Source: JADJPF01 sp964492845
GTDB lineage: Bacteria; Acidobacteriota; Blastocatellia; Chloracidobacteriales; JADJPF01
DNA: 64,000 bases
NCBI GenBank assembly: GCA_964492845.1
Contig: CAZBMZ010000003.1
Coordinates: 124,001-188,000 of the forward strand
Reading direction: 5' to 3'
Of the stretch, positions 1 through 7,661 are shown piece by piece (the stretch's first letter is position 1; each line of letters starts with the position of its first letter). The notes below the pieces were generated by a model. The model made no database searches and was not told where the DNA came from. It saw only the letters and a list, made by a program, of their open reading frames with translations. Both the position numbers and the translations under genes were made by a program.

Positions 1-52
1 AGTTTTTTGCTTAAAACAAAGTTTTGAAATCAATAATTGTTGACTAAATTAC

Positions 53-69
53 TTGGCACAAATATTGCT
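53..69 (+). promoter_or_regulatory. sigma54 (RpoN) -24/-12 promoter
   Basis: The sequence reads TTGGCAC-N5-TTGCT. The GG at 55-56 and GC at 67-68 are separated by 10 bases, which matches the sigma54 consensus exactly in spacing and in every strongly conserved base. Transcription would start near position 80, about 28 nt before the DUF4870 start codon at 108. An enhancer-binding-protein site would have to lie upstream of the window. Confidence 0.65.
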
Positions 70-107
70 GAATGATTGTTGAGAACTAATCAACAAAAGG
101 AGGCTTT

Positions 108-584
108 ATGGATCAACTTAATAGCCAACAACCTATTATTGATTTACAACCACAACAACCACAGCAACCTTATTACTCTCAACAACCTTTACCAAATAAC
201 AAAACCCAAGTGCTTTCCCTTGATTTTAATATTGCTGGGCTACTTTGCTATGTTCCTTTTGGTGTGATTTTTGCTGTAATTTTTCTAGCTACAGAACCTA
301 AAGAAAGCCGTTTTGTACGCTTTCATTCCCTTCAATCAGTAACGCTTTTAGCTACAGTTATTGTGCTTTCCATTGTACTTAGCATCGTTGGTACGGTTTT
401 TAGTTATATACCTGTTATTGGTTGGATGTTAGCTTTATTGATGATTCCTGTTTCTTTAGTAGTTTCACTAGCTTTTTTGGTGATGGCAATAATTGCTATG
501 ATTAAAGCTTATCAAAATGAAATGTGGAAAATGCCAATTATTAGTAAATTAGTAGAAAATTTTGAAGCAAAACAAACTTTCTAA
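108..584 (+). CDS. DUF4870 family membrane protein
   Basis: A 158-aa integral membrane protein of the DUF4870 (Tic20-like fold) family, whose function is not established. Residues 1-35 are a Gln/Pro-rich soluble tail. Hydrophobic segments follow at about 41-63 and between 78 and 133. The family hallmark is visible between the first two: a short loop with Glu/Lys/Arg leading into an F-V-R-F-H-S-L-Q-S motif. The start at 108 is well supported by AAAGGAGG at 96-103. The gene stands alone, preceded by a sigma54-type promoter and followed by a strong hairpin terminator, so it is probably a single-gene unit whose expression depends on RpoN. An overlapping frame beginning at 76 is a shadow. Confidence 0.85.
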   Translation: MDQLNSQQPIIDLQPQQPQQPYYSQQPLPNNKTQVLSLDFNIAGLLCYVPFGVIFAVIFLATEPKESRFVRFHSLQSVTLLATVIVLSIVLSIVGTVFSYIPVIGWMLALLMIPVSLVVSLAFLVMAIIAMIKAYQNEMWKMPIISKLVENFEAKQTF

Positions 585-616
585 AAATTTGTTGCTAGTT
601 TTGTAACCTAACTATT

Positions 617-651
617 AAAAAGTTGTGTTAGAAGTCCTAGCACAACTTTTT
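617..651. terminator. bidirectional intrinsic terminator
   Basis: A perfect 11-bp inverted repeat (AAAAAGTTGTG at 617-627, CACAACTTTTT at 641-651) can be extended inward by TTAG/CTAG. Its A- and T-rich outer ends serve as U-tracts on both strands. It lies between the convergent DUF4870 and exbD genes. Confidence 0.75.
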
Positions 652-662
652 AGGTTAAAAAC

Positions 663-1070
663 TTATTCTAAATAATCTATTTGTAACCCTATTGGGTCAG
701 CACCTGCGGCTTTAATGTTATCAATTACATTGGTGACAAACTCATAGCGAATATCTTTAGGTGCTTTAATAAATAGAGTGCGTTGGTCTAAACTGCGCTG
801 CTGTAAGATTGTGCTTAGCTGACTACTTAATTCTAGTAACTCTATAGGTTGAGAATTAAGCGTAAGCTCAAGACTACGATTAATATTTACTACTAATAAA
901 TTTGGAGAAGGTTCTAAAGACTCTTGACTTAAATCAGGTTTCTCTGGTGTTTTTGTTTCAAATTTATGTGGTTTAACAGGAGTGATTACCATAAAGATAA
1001 TTAATAATACTAGTAAAACATCTATTAAGGGTGTTACATTAATAGATGGAGAAGTTTTAGGATTTTCCAT
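663..1070 (-). CDS. ExbD/TolR-type biopolymer transport protein
   Basis: A 135-aa protein with the classic ExbD/TolR layout: a short cytoplasmic N-terminus, one transmembrane helix (about 13-32) containing the conserved Asp in V-T-P-L-I-D-V-L-L, and a periplasmic domain of about 100 residues. Members couple the proton-driven ExbB/TolQ motor to an energised outer-membrane process. No ExbB/TolQ or TonB partner gene is adjacent, so its motor partner must be encoded elsewhere. It faces the DUF4870 gene convergently and is divergent from the glycosyltransferase gene, across 127 bp. Whether it serves TonB-type, Tol-type or gliding machinery cannot be told from this sequence. Confidence 0.85.
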   Translation of the reverse strand: MENPKTSPSINVTPLIDVLLVLLIIFMVITPVKPHKFETKTPEKPDLSQESLEPSPNLLVVNINRSLELTLNSQPIELLELSSQLSTILQQRSLDQRTLFIKAPKDIRYEFVTNVIDNIKAAGADPIGLQIDYLE

Positions 1071-1197
1071 AACATTTTCTCCAAGGCAAAATTTAGAAGG
1101 CTTGATTTTTTTGACTCCAAAGAAAAAATTTTGTTCCTAAACTAAAGTAGTAAAAATAAATTATTCTATTAAATTATTCTATTTGAAGGGTTTATTT

Positions 1198-1944
1198 TTG
1201 GATAAAGATATTTCTAACCAACCAAAGATTGCTGTAATAATTCCAGCACTTAATGAAGAAAAAGCTATTGGTAAAGTCCTGACAGAACTACCAGCTATTT
1301 ACCAAACAATTGTTGTAGATAATGGAAGTAGTGATCTTACTTCAGCCATAGCAAAACAGACTGGTGCTGAAGTAGTATTTGAACCAAAACGCGGTTATGG
1401 AAAAGCTTGTTTAAGTGGGCTAAAGTTAGTTAAAGCAGAAGTAGATATTATTGTTTTCCTAGATGGTGATTATAGTGATTATCCAGAGGATTTACACCTA
1501 ATTATTACACCTATTATTGTTGATAATATGGATTTAGTGATAGGTTCAAGGGTTTTAGGAGATAAAGAAAAAGGCGCGCTTACTCCACAACAAATATTTG
1601 GTAATTGGCTGGCTACTAGGCTAATTAAGCTATTTTGGGGCTTTAACTATAGCGACTTAGGGCCTTTTCGAGCCATTAAAGCAAGTAAGCTAAAAGATTT
1701 ACAAATGACTGACTCTAATTTTGGTTGGACGGTAGAAATGCAAATAAAAGCCTTAAAACATCAACTAAAAATTAAAGAAGTTCCTGTACGCTATAAACAA
1801 CGCTTAGGTAAATCTAAGATTAGCGGTACATTAAGCGGAAGTATTAAGGCTGGTGCTAAAATTCTCTATCTAATTGTAAAATATGGGTTAATAGGCCAAT
1901 CTTTTACTTTAAGACAAGAAAATAAAGCAAATAGTCCCTTATGA
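1198..1944 (+). CDS. family 2 glycosyltransferase (polyprenyl-phosphate sugar transferase type)
   Basis: A GT2-fold enzyme of about 248 aa, resembling dolichol/undecaprenyl-phosphate mannosyl- or glucosyltransferases. An N-terminal P-A-L-N-E-E motif precedes the nucleotide-binding strand V-V-D-N-G-S-S-D. The metal-binding D-G-D begins near residue 89, and the C-terminal part has amphipathic rather than strongly membrane-spanning segments. There is no in-frame ATG near the N-terminus. I chose TTG at 1198 because GAAGGG (1185-1190) lies 7 nt upstream of it. A TTG at 1183 would add five residues but has no ribosome-binding site. The gene lies 90 bp upstream of a UDP-galactopyranose-mutase-like oxidoreductase, so the pair may act in surface glycan or glycolipid synthesis. 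The sugar donor and acceptor are unknown. Confidence 0.85.
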   Translation: MDKDISNQPKIAVIIPALNEEKAIGKVLTELPAIYQTIVVDNGSSDLTSAIAKQTGAEVVFEPKRGYGKACLSGLKLVKAEVDIIVFLDGDYSDYPEDLHLIITPIIVDNMDLVIGSRVLGDKEKGALTPQQIFGNWLATRLIKLFWGFNYSDLGPFRAIKASKLKDLQMTDSNFGWTVEMQIKALKHQLKIKEVPVRYKQRLGKSKISGTLSGSIKAGAKILYLIVKYGLIGQSFTLRQENKANSPL

Positions 1945-2034
1945 TGGAAAATCTACTAATAGTAAAACTATGTCTTTTAAGCTATTAATAGCAAAGCAAA
2001 AATCTGATTATCGTATTTTAACTAACTGTCTTTT

Positions 2035-3696
2035 ATGAATAAACAAAAAGCTGTAATTGCTGGGGCAGGCCCGGCAGGTATTACTGCTGCATATGAATTG
2101 CTTAAGCGCACTAATATTAAACCTATTATATTTGAATCTACTTCGGCCATAGGTGGAATTGCTCAAACCTTTAATTACAAAGGAAACCGAATTGATATAG
2201 GAGGACATCGTTTTTTTTCTAAAAGTGAACGTGTAATGCAATGGTGGTTTAATATTTTGCCGCCTCAAGGCGCGCCTGCTGCCGACACAGAAGAAAAAAA
2301 TCATGATGTTGAGTATGCTGTAGAAGTTTTAGTAGATTATATTTGTCCAGAAGCAAATAATGGATATCGAACAAGTAACTATTTCCCTAACAATTTAAGT
2401 AACTCTAATAAACGTATAGCACCTGACCCAGAAAAAGAAGAGCAAGTTATGTTACACCGACCAAGACTTTCTCGGATTTTTTACCAACGTAATTTTTTTC
2501 CTTATCCTCTTGGCATAACTTTATCTGTAGCTAAAAAGCTAGGTTTCTGGAATACCTTTCTTATAGGATTAAGCTATATTAATGCACAAATTTTCCCAAT
2601 AACAAATGAAGTCTATTTGGATGAGTTTTTTATTAATCGTTTTGGACATCGACTTTATAGCACTTTTTTTAGAGATTATACGGAAAAAGTTTGGGGAGTA
2701 AAATGTCATGAAATTCGTGCTGATTGGGGAGCGCAACGAGTTAAAGGTTTATCATTAAAACGAGCCTTAACACATGCTGTAAAAGATTTACTAAGTAGTG
2801 ATTTTCAAAAAGCACAAAAAGAGAGAGAGACTAGTTTAATTACTAGGTTTTATTACCCTAAATATGGGCCGGGTCAAATTTGGGAAACAGCCCTAGATCA
2901 AGTGCTTTCCTGCGGAGGGGAAGTTTCTTTTCGTTCTCGTGTTTGTGGTGTAGAACTTGTGGATAACAAAGTTGAGTCTATAAGCGTTGAATGTTTGGAA
3001 ACAGGAAAAAAACAACAAATTAATTGTGATTATTTCTTTTCTACAATGCCTATTAAAGAATTAATTAATATAATTACACCCCGACCGCCAGAAAAAGTTA
3101 TACAAGTTGCAAATGGGCTACAATATAGAGATTTTTTAACTGTAGGGTTGCTTGTAAAAAAACTTAATGTTAAAGAAAAAGATGGTCGAATAGACAGCGA
3201 AGTACCAGATAATTGGATTTATATTCAAGAAGGAGATGTGCGAGTAGGACGAGTGCAAATCTTTAATAATTGGAGTCCCTACATGGTAGCGGATAGAAAA
3301 AATACTACTTGGATTGGCTTAGAGTATTTTGTTAGTGAAGATGGGGAATTATGGAAAAAACCAGATAATGAGTTAATATCTTTTGCCATTAAAGAGATGG
3401 AAAAAATTAGCTTTTTATTAGCTGAGGATGTGCTAGATGCTTGTGTGCTTCGTATGCCTAAAGCTTACCCAGCTTATTTTGGTAGCTACGATGAATTAGA
3501 TGTAGTGCGCAATTATGTTAATCAAATTTCCAATTTATTCTTAATTGGACGTAATGGAATGCACCGTTATAATAATCAAGATCATAGTATGTTAACTGCC
3601 ATGACAGCAGTAGATAATATAATTGCTGGCAAAGAAGATAAAACAAACCTTTGGGATATTAACCTAGATATGGTTTATCATGAAGAAGCTGGATAA
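2035..3696 (+). CDS. FAD-dependent oxidoreductase, UDP-galactopyranose-mutase-like
   Basis: A 553-aa flavoprotein. The dinucleotide-binding G-A-G-P-A-G (residues 10-15) is followed by an acidic strand end. G-G-H-R-F-F-S-K-S follows near residue 57, and a C-terminal FAD-contact motif G-R-N-G-M-H-R-Y-N-N-Q-D-H-S. These features place it with NAD(P)-binding amine-oxidase/UGM-like proteins, often annotated as 'NAD(P)/FAD-dependent oxidoreductase' and often linked to glycosyltransferases. It is longer than canonical UGM (about 370-400 aa), with an insertion near residues 80-150. The upstream glycosyltransferase supports a role in glycan or lipid modification. True mutase activity is not demonstrated by the motifs seen. 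No clear Shine-Dalgarno precedes the ATG. Confidence 0.75.
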   Translation: MNKQKAVIAGAGPAGITAAYELLKRTNIKPIIFESTSAIGGIAQTFNYKGNRIDIGGHRFFSKSERVMQWWFNILPPQGAPAADTEEKNHDVEYAVEVLVDYICPEANNGYRTSNYFPNNLSNSNKRIAPDPEKEEQVMLHRPRLSRIFYQRNFFPYPLGITLSVAKKLGFWNTFLIGLSYINAQIFPITNEVYLDEFFINRFGHRLYSTFFRDYTEKVWGVKCHEIRADWGAQRVKGLSLKRALTHAVKDLLSSDFQKAQKERETSLITRFYYPKYGPGQIWETALDQVLSCGGEVSFRSRVCGVELVDNKVESISVECLETGKKQQINCDYFFSTMPIKELINIITPRPPEKVIQVANGLQYRDFLTVGLLVKKLNVKEKDGRIDSEVPDNWIYIQEGDVRVGRVQIFNNWSPYMVADRKNTTWIGLEYFVSEDGELWKKPDNELISFAIKEMEKISFLLAEDVLDACVLRMPKAYPAYFGSYDELDVVRNYVNQISNLFLIGRNGMHRYNNQDHSMLTAMTAVDNIIAGKEDKTNLWDINLDMVYHEEAG

Positions 3697-3779
3697 TTTT
3701 ATATCATTTCTATAATGAACTATCTTTAAGTTGGCACGGTTACAAGACTTATAAATAATTAAATTTTTAGGAAAGTTTT

Positions 3780-4850
3780 ATGGAAAAAGATTCACTAAAT
3801 TTAGTAGCAATTGGAGGTGGTACAGGACTAGCCAGCCTGCTTTCCGGCTTAAAACATTATGTAAATGATGGTAGAAATTATGATAACTTTTGGGGCATTT
3901 CCTTAGCACAATTAACAGCAGTAGTAACTGTAACCGATGATGGCGGATCTTCAGGACGTTTAAGGGAAGAATTTCATATTTTACCGCCCGGAGATATACG
4001 TAATTGTATGGTTGCACTTTCTGAAGATGACCAACTGCTAACTAAATTATTTCAATATAGGTTTTCCGGCGATGGAAACTTAAATGGTCATAGTTTTGGA
4101 AATCTTTTTCTTACAGCCCTGACAGGTGTTACAGGTGATTTTTTACAAGCAATTAAGCTTTCTAGTGATGTTTTAGCTATACGAGGACGTATTTTTCCTT
4201 CAACTACAACAGATGTAGGTTTAGTTGCAGAACTTGATAACGGCCAAGTTATAAAAGGGGAAACAACTGTATCTAAATTTGGCCCCAGAATAAAACGAAT
4301 AGGTCTTTCACCAGAAAAATGCTTGCCACTAGAAGAAACCCTCCAAGCCATCCATCAAGCAGACATTATTACTTTAGGCCCAGGCTCACTTTTTACTAGC
4401 ATCATTCCTAACCTGCTTGTTTCAGGCATTCCAGAGGCAATTGCTAAATCTTCAGCGATAAAAATCTTTATTCTAAACATTATGACTCAGCCAGGAGAAA
4501 CCACTGGCCTTGGTGTTAAAGAGCATTTAGCAGCAATTTTTGATGCTGCTCCAGCACTAAATCTTGATTACATAGTGATTAACTCTGAGCCAGTATCAAT
4601 AAGCTTACAAGACAATTATTTAGCTGATGGTGCCGTCCAAATAGGCTTATCTGAGTCTGGAGAGCAAGAAATTTATTTTTCCCAACAAGAAATTAATGTA
4701 ATAGCAAGAAATTTATTAGATGAAACGTCTGATAAAGTCAGACATTGCCCACAAAGCCTATCTACAGCCATCTTTGAGGCTTACCAAGACAAGCTTAGAA
4801 GACACAGCACAAAATCAGAAATCCTTAAATTAGAAGAACTTAATGTTTAA
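3780..4850 (+). CDS. yvcK: YvcK/CofD-like protein (gluconeogenesis factor family)
   Basis: A 356-aa protein of the YvcK family, a cytosolic NAD/UDP-sugar-binding regulator related to CofD. In other bacteria it is required for growth on gluconeogenic carbon and for correct peptidoglycan enzyme placement. Visible hallmarks are the N-terminal G-G-G-T-G (residues 12-16), D-D-G-G-S-S-G-R-L-R starting at residue 53, and P-P-G-D-I-R-N-C followed by N-G-H-S-F-G-N-L. Length matches the family. AGGAAAG precedes the TTTATG start closely. Its usual neighbours (rapZ, whiA) are absent. It forms the left boundary of the defence-rich block. Confidence 0.92.
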   Translation: MEKDSLNLVAIGGGTGLASLLSGLKHYVNDGRNYDNFWGISLAQLTAVVTVTDDGGSSGRLREEFHILPPGDIRNCMVALSEDDQLLTKLFQYRFSGDGNLNGHSFGNLFLTALTGVTGDFLQAIKLSSDVLAIRGRIFPSTTTDVGLVAELDNGQVIKGETTVSKFGPRIKRIGLSPEKCLPLEETLQAIHQADIITLGPGSLFTSIIPNLLVSGIPEAIAKSSAIKIFILNIMTQPGETTGLGVKEHLAAIFDAAPALNLDYIVINSEPVSISLQDNYLADGAVQIGLSESGEQEIYFSQQEINVIARNLLDETSDKVRHCPQSLSTAIFEAYQDKLRRHSTKSEILKLEELNV

Positions 4851-4861
4851 AAGTAGTTTTT

Positions 4862-5197
4862 TTACTCAGCTAAGGGAACGAAAGCAAGTTTGACACAAGA
4901 ACAAACACTTTTCCAATCTCTGTCAGAAAGATGACCAACAAAAATAGGATTAGCAGATGGAGGAAGTGTAACAAAAAAGCTGCGAAAAACAGATGGGAGC
5001 CGTAACCCAACCTTTTTCCAATCTTCAATAAGACAATCAGTGGAGGATAAAGCAATACTTTGACTTGTAATTAAGCCTACAACTATATCAGGATGTTCCT
5101 TATGGTAAATAGACGAGGATAAAACAACTGCTGACCTACGTTTAACACCTGTAACACCGGGAAAATTTACTACTACCACATCACCTGGATTAAACAA
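4862..5197 (-). CDS. PemK/MazF family toxin
   Basis: A protein of about 111 aa with the MazF/PemK (CcdB-fold) signature: N-terminal F-N-P-G-D-V-V-V-V-N-F-P-G, then R-R-S-A-V-V-L-S-S, and a later D-R-D-W-K-S region. Members are ribosome-independent mRNA interferases neutralised by a small antitoxin. I place the start at TTG 5197. A good AGAGGAG box lies 8 nt upstream, and this start overlaps the antitoxin stop by 8 nt, typical of translational coupling. The farther ATG at 5230 would give a 41-bp overlap and an N-terminal extension not seen in the family. The gene is convergent with yvcK at a spacing of 11 bp. Confidence 0.8.
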   Translation of the reverse strand: MFNPGDVVVVNFPGVTGVKRRSAVVLSSSIYHKEHPDIVVGLITSQSIALSSTDCLIEDWKKVGLRLPSVFRSFFVTLPPSANPIFVGHLSDRDWKSVCSCVKLAFVPLAE

Positions 5198-5411
5198 GGT
5201 CTTGCTCCTCTGGATAAATTTCTTCTGCATATCTCAAAGCTGCAAAAGCTAAACTTTCCTTGTCTTGTTCGCTTAATTTATCGCTATAAATTTCCGCTTC
5301 TTTTTTTATTTTAGTAAGGTCTTCTAGTATTAATGCTGCCAATCGCAATTTTTCGTTTGGTTGCATTATACTTACTGTTTTTGAATATACTTCTTGTGCT
5401 GTTAATTCCAT
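5190..5411 (-). CDS. putative antitoxin partner of the PemK/MazF toxin
   Basis: A 73-aa acidic, helical protein with no motif I recognise with certainty. Its position immediately upstream of, and overlapping, the MazF-like toxin gene is the classic antitoxin place, and its length fits. The N-terminal half (residues 1-40) is compatible with a small helical domain. The C-terminal half is rich in Glu and could be the toxin-wrapping tail. AAGGAT precedes the ATG at 5411. The call rests on genomic context, not on homology. The region from 5412 to the hsdM start at 5606 holds the divergent promoters. Confidence 0.6.
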   Translation of the reverse strand: MELTAQEVYSKTVSIMQPNEKLRLAALILEDLTKIKKEAEIYSDKLSEQDKESLAFAALRYAEEIYPEEQDLV

Positions 5412-5605
5412 ATTTTATCCTTATTTTTTCTTTTATCTTACTCAAATTTAATTATTTAGACAAGACTCATCATTTAGCCCTGTGATTAAAAATAGCTTGC
5501 TTTATTAAAGATGATTTGGCATTTAAGCTATTCTTAAGATGTTTGGGGCAATATAATATTTTTGCTTCAAAGAAAATAATCCAAAAACATAGAATAAGAG
5601 CGCAA

Positions 5606-7618
5606 ATGTCAACACCAGAACAACTTAGCAATTTTATTTGGCAAATAGCCGACCTTCTATGCGGGCCCTACCGCCCACCACAATATGAACGTGTAATGCT
5701 TCCTTTAACCGTGCTACGTCGGTTTGACTGCCTGTTAGAAAGCACTAAAGCGCAAGTATTAAACACTTATGAACGCTATAAATCACAAGAAAAATTAAGT
5801 GATTCGCTAGATTCAATACTTAATAAAATTACTGAGCAGAAATTTCATAACCGTTCACAACTTAGCTTTAAGAAGCTAAAAGACGATCCTAACAATATAC
5901 AAGCACATCTAGTTAGCTACATTAATGGATTTTCAGCTAATGTACGTCAGATTTTTGAATATTTTAAGTTTGCTGATGAAATTCAATTGATGAGTGATGC
6001 TAATATACTTTACTTAGTAGTAAGCAAATTTTGTGATATTGATTTGCACCCTGATAAAGTAGATAACATTGCTATGGGCTTGTTATTTCAGGATTTAATC
6101 CGGCGGTTTAATGAACAAGCCAATGAAACAGCAGGTGATCATTTTACTCCCCGTGAAGTTATTCATTTAATGGTAGATATTCTTTTTACTCATGATGATG
6201 ATTTTTTAACAACTCCATTTATGGTACGAACAATGTTTGACCCTACTTGCGGCACAGGTGGAATGTTAGCAGAAGCACAAGAATATTTAAGTAAGTATAA
6301 CCCTGAAGCTATTCTTCAGGTTAATGGACAAGATTATAATGGGCGAGCTTATGCTATTGCTGCTTCAGATATGCTTATTAAAGGGAGTAAAAACAGTAGG
6401 ATTGAATTTGGAGACTCATTAATTGATGATAAGTTTTTTGGAGAAAAGTTTAATTACTTAATAGCTAATCCTCCATTTGGCGTAGATTGGAAAAAACAGC
6501 AAAAAGAAATTATTCAAGAACATGAAAAATTTGGTTTTTCTGGGCGGTTTGGTGCTGGTTTGCCGCGTGTAAATGATGGCTCATTGCTATTTTTGCAACA
6601 TATGATTTCCAAGTTTGAAACCTATGATCCAAGCCCAGACGATCCCAAATACCGCAAAGATGGTTCACGACTAGCGATTGTTTTTAACGGCTCACCTCTA
6701 TTTTCTGGTGGTGCTGGTTCAGGTGAAAGTAATATTCGACGCTGGATTATTGAAAACGATTGGCTAGAAACCATCATCGCACTACCTGAACAAATGTTTT
6801 ATAACACTGGTATTGGAACTTATATCTGGATACTGACCAACCGCAAAGAGCCTCAACGAAAGGGAAAAATCCAATTAATCGATGCTCGCGCACGTTGGAA
6901 GCCTATGCGCCGCAGCCTAGGAGATAAACGCCGTTATTTGGGCGAAGATGATATTGAGGCAATTGTTAAAGAATATGGAAATTTTGTTGAAACTGAAACT
7001 TCAAAGATTTTTGACAATGCTGAGTTTGGTTATACTCGCGTAACAATTGAACGTCCAATGCGCTTACGCTTTCAGATTACGCTTGAGCGCAAAGCCCAAT
7101 TTTTAGACCAAGTTCCACATTTGCTAGATGACATCCAAGACATTGATAAAGAATTAGGGCGAGAAGTTTACTTAAATTGGAACGAAGTCCAAGAGCGCGT
7201 TAACAAGGTTTTAACAAGCCGTTCATCAAAATGGCGTGTGCCAGAACAAAAGTTTTTCCGTGCTGTTTTTGCAGAACGTGACACAGAAGCCGCGCCAGTA
7301 ATTCTCAAACGCGAACAAACTAAAGGGAAAAAACAACTTGCAGAAAAAGACGAACTTAGCAACTTGTCTTTTGTCTCTCAAAATCAAAATATCTATGAAC
7401 CCGATAAAGACCTAAGAGCTTTTGAGAGCATAACATTGAAAGAAAATGTAGAGGATTATTTTTCTCGTGAACTATTACCAAATATGTCAGATGCTTGGGT
7501 AGATCATACAAAGGACGTTGTAGGTTATGAAATAAACTTCAATAGCTATTTTTATGACTATATTCCACCCTTGCAAAATACAACTTCAACTTCTCTAAAA
7601 AGCCCCAAATACCATTGA
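5606..7618 (+). CDS. hsdM: type I restriction-modification DNA adenine methylase subunit (HsdM)
   Basis: A 670-aa N6-adenine DNA methyltransferase. The N-terminal HsdM domain (M-S-T-P-E-Q-L-S-N-F-I-W) leads to SAM-binding motif I, F-D-P-T-C-G-T-G-G, near residue 212, and catalytic motif IV N-P-P-F at residues 288-291. ATG 5606 matches the family N-terminus; a TTG at 5516 would add a 30-residue unrelated tail. The C-terminus ends shortly after the conserved Y-F/Y-D-Y-I-P-P stretch, with a Ser/Thr-rich tail. The coiled region of roughly 30 residues that normally follows in this subfamily is missing. No hsdS follows: the next gene, 43 bp on, is a RecF-like ATPase. Without a specificity subunit supplied from elsewhere, target recognition is unexplained. 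Confidence 0.9.
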   Translation: MSTPEQLSNFIWQIADLLCGPYRPPQYERVMLPLTVLRRFDCLLESTKAQVLNTYERYKSQEKLSDSLDSILNKITEQKFHNRSQLSFKKLKDDPNNIQAHLVSYINGFSANVRQIFEYFKFADEIQLMSDANILYLVVSKFCDIDLHPDKVDNIAMGLLFQDLIRRFNEQANETAGDHFTPREVIHLMVDILFTHDDDFLTTPFMVRTMFDPTCGTGGMLAEAQEYLSKYNPEAILQVNGQDYNGRAYAIAASDMLIKGSKNSRIEFGDSLIDDKFFGEKFNYLIANPPFGVDWKKQQKEIIQEHEKFGFSGRFGAGLPRVNDGSLLFLQHMISKFETYDPSPDDPKYRKDGSRLAIVFNGSPLFSGGAGSGESNIRRWIIENDWLETIIALPEQMFYNTGIGTYIWILTNRKEPQRKGKIQLIDARARWKPMRRSLGDKRRYLGEDDIEAIVKEYGNFVETETSKIFDNAEFGYTRVTIERPMRLRFQITLERKAQFLDQVPHLLDDIQDIDKELGREVYLNWNEVQERVNKVLTSRSSKWRVPEQKFFRAVFAERDTEAAPVILKREQTKGKKQLAEKDELSNLSFVSQNQNIYEPDKDLRAFESITLKENVEDYFSRELLPNMSDAWVDHTKDVVGYEINFNSYFYDYIPPLQNTTSTSLKSPKYH

Positions 7619-7661
7619 TTGAAAAGAGACTAAGAGGACAAATTGTTATAGAGGAAATAAA

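Noticed and set aside
76..267. 63-aa frame overlapping the DUF4870 start
   Set aside because: Lacks a ribosome-binding site and is out of frame with the well-supported gene at 108.
3730..3747. TTGGCACG upstream of yvcK, resembling a sigma54 -24 element
   Set aside because: The -12 part reads CAAGA at the required spacing, with no GC; not a sigma54 promoter.
4864..4884. Possible att repeat of the tRNA-Ala 3' end near the left edge of the defence block
   Set aside because: Only AGCTAAG plus scattered bases match, inside the toxin coding sequence; too short to mean anything.
5516..5605. N-terminal extension of HsdM from TTG 5516
   Set aside because: The 30 extra residues do not resemble HsdM; ATG 5606 gives the family start.
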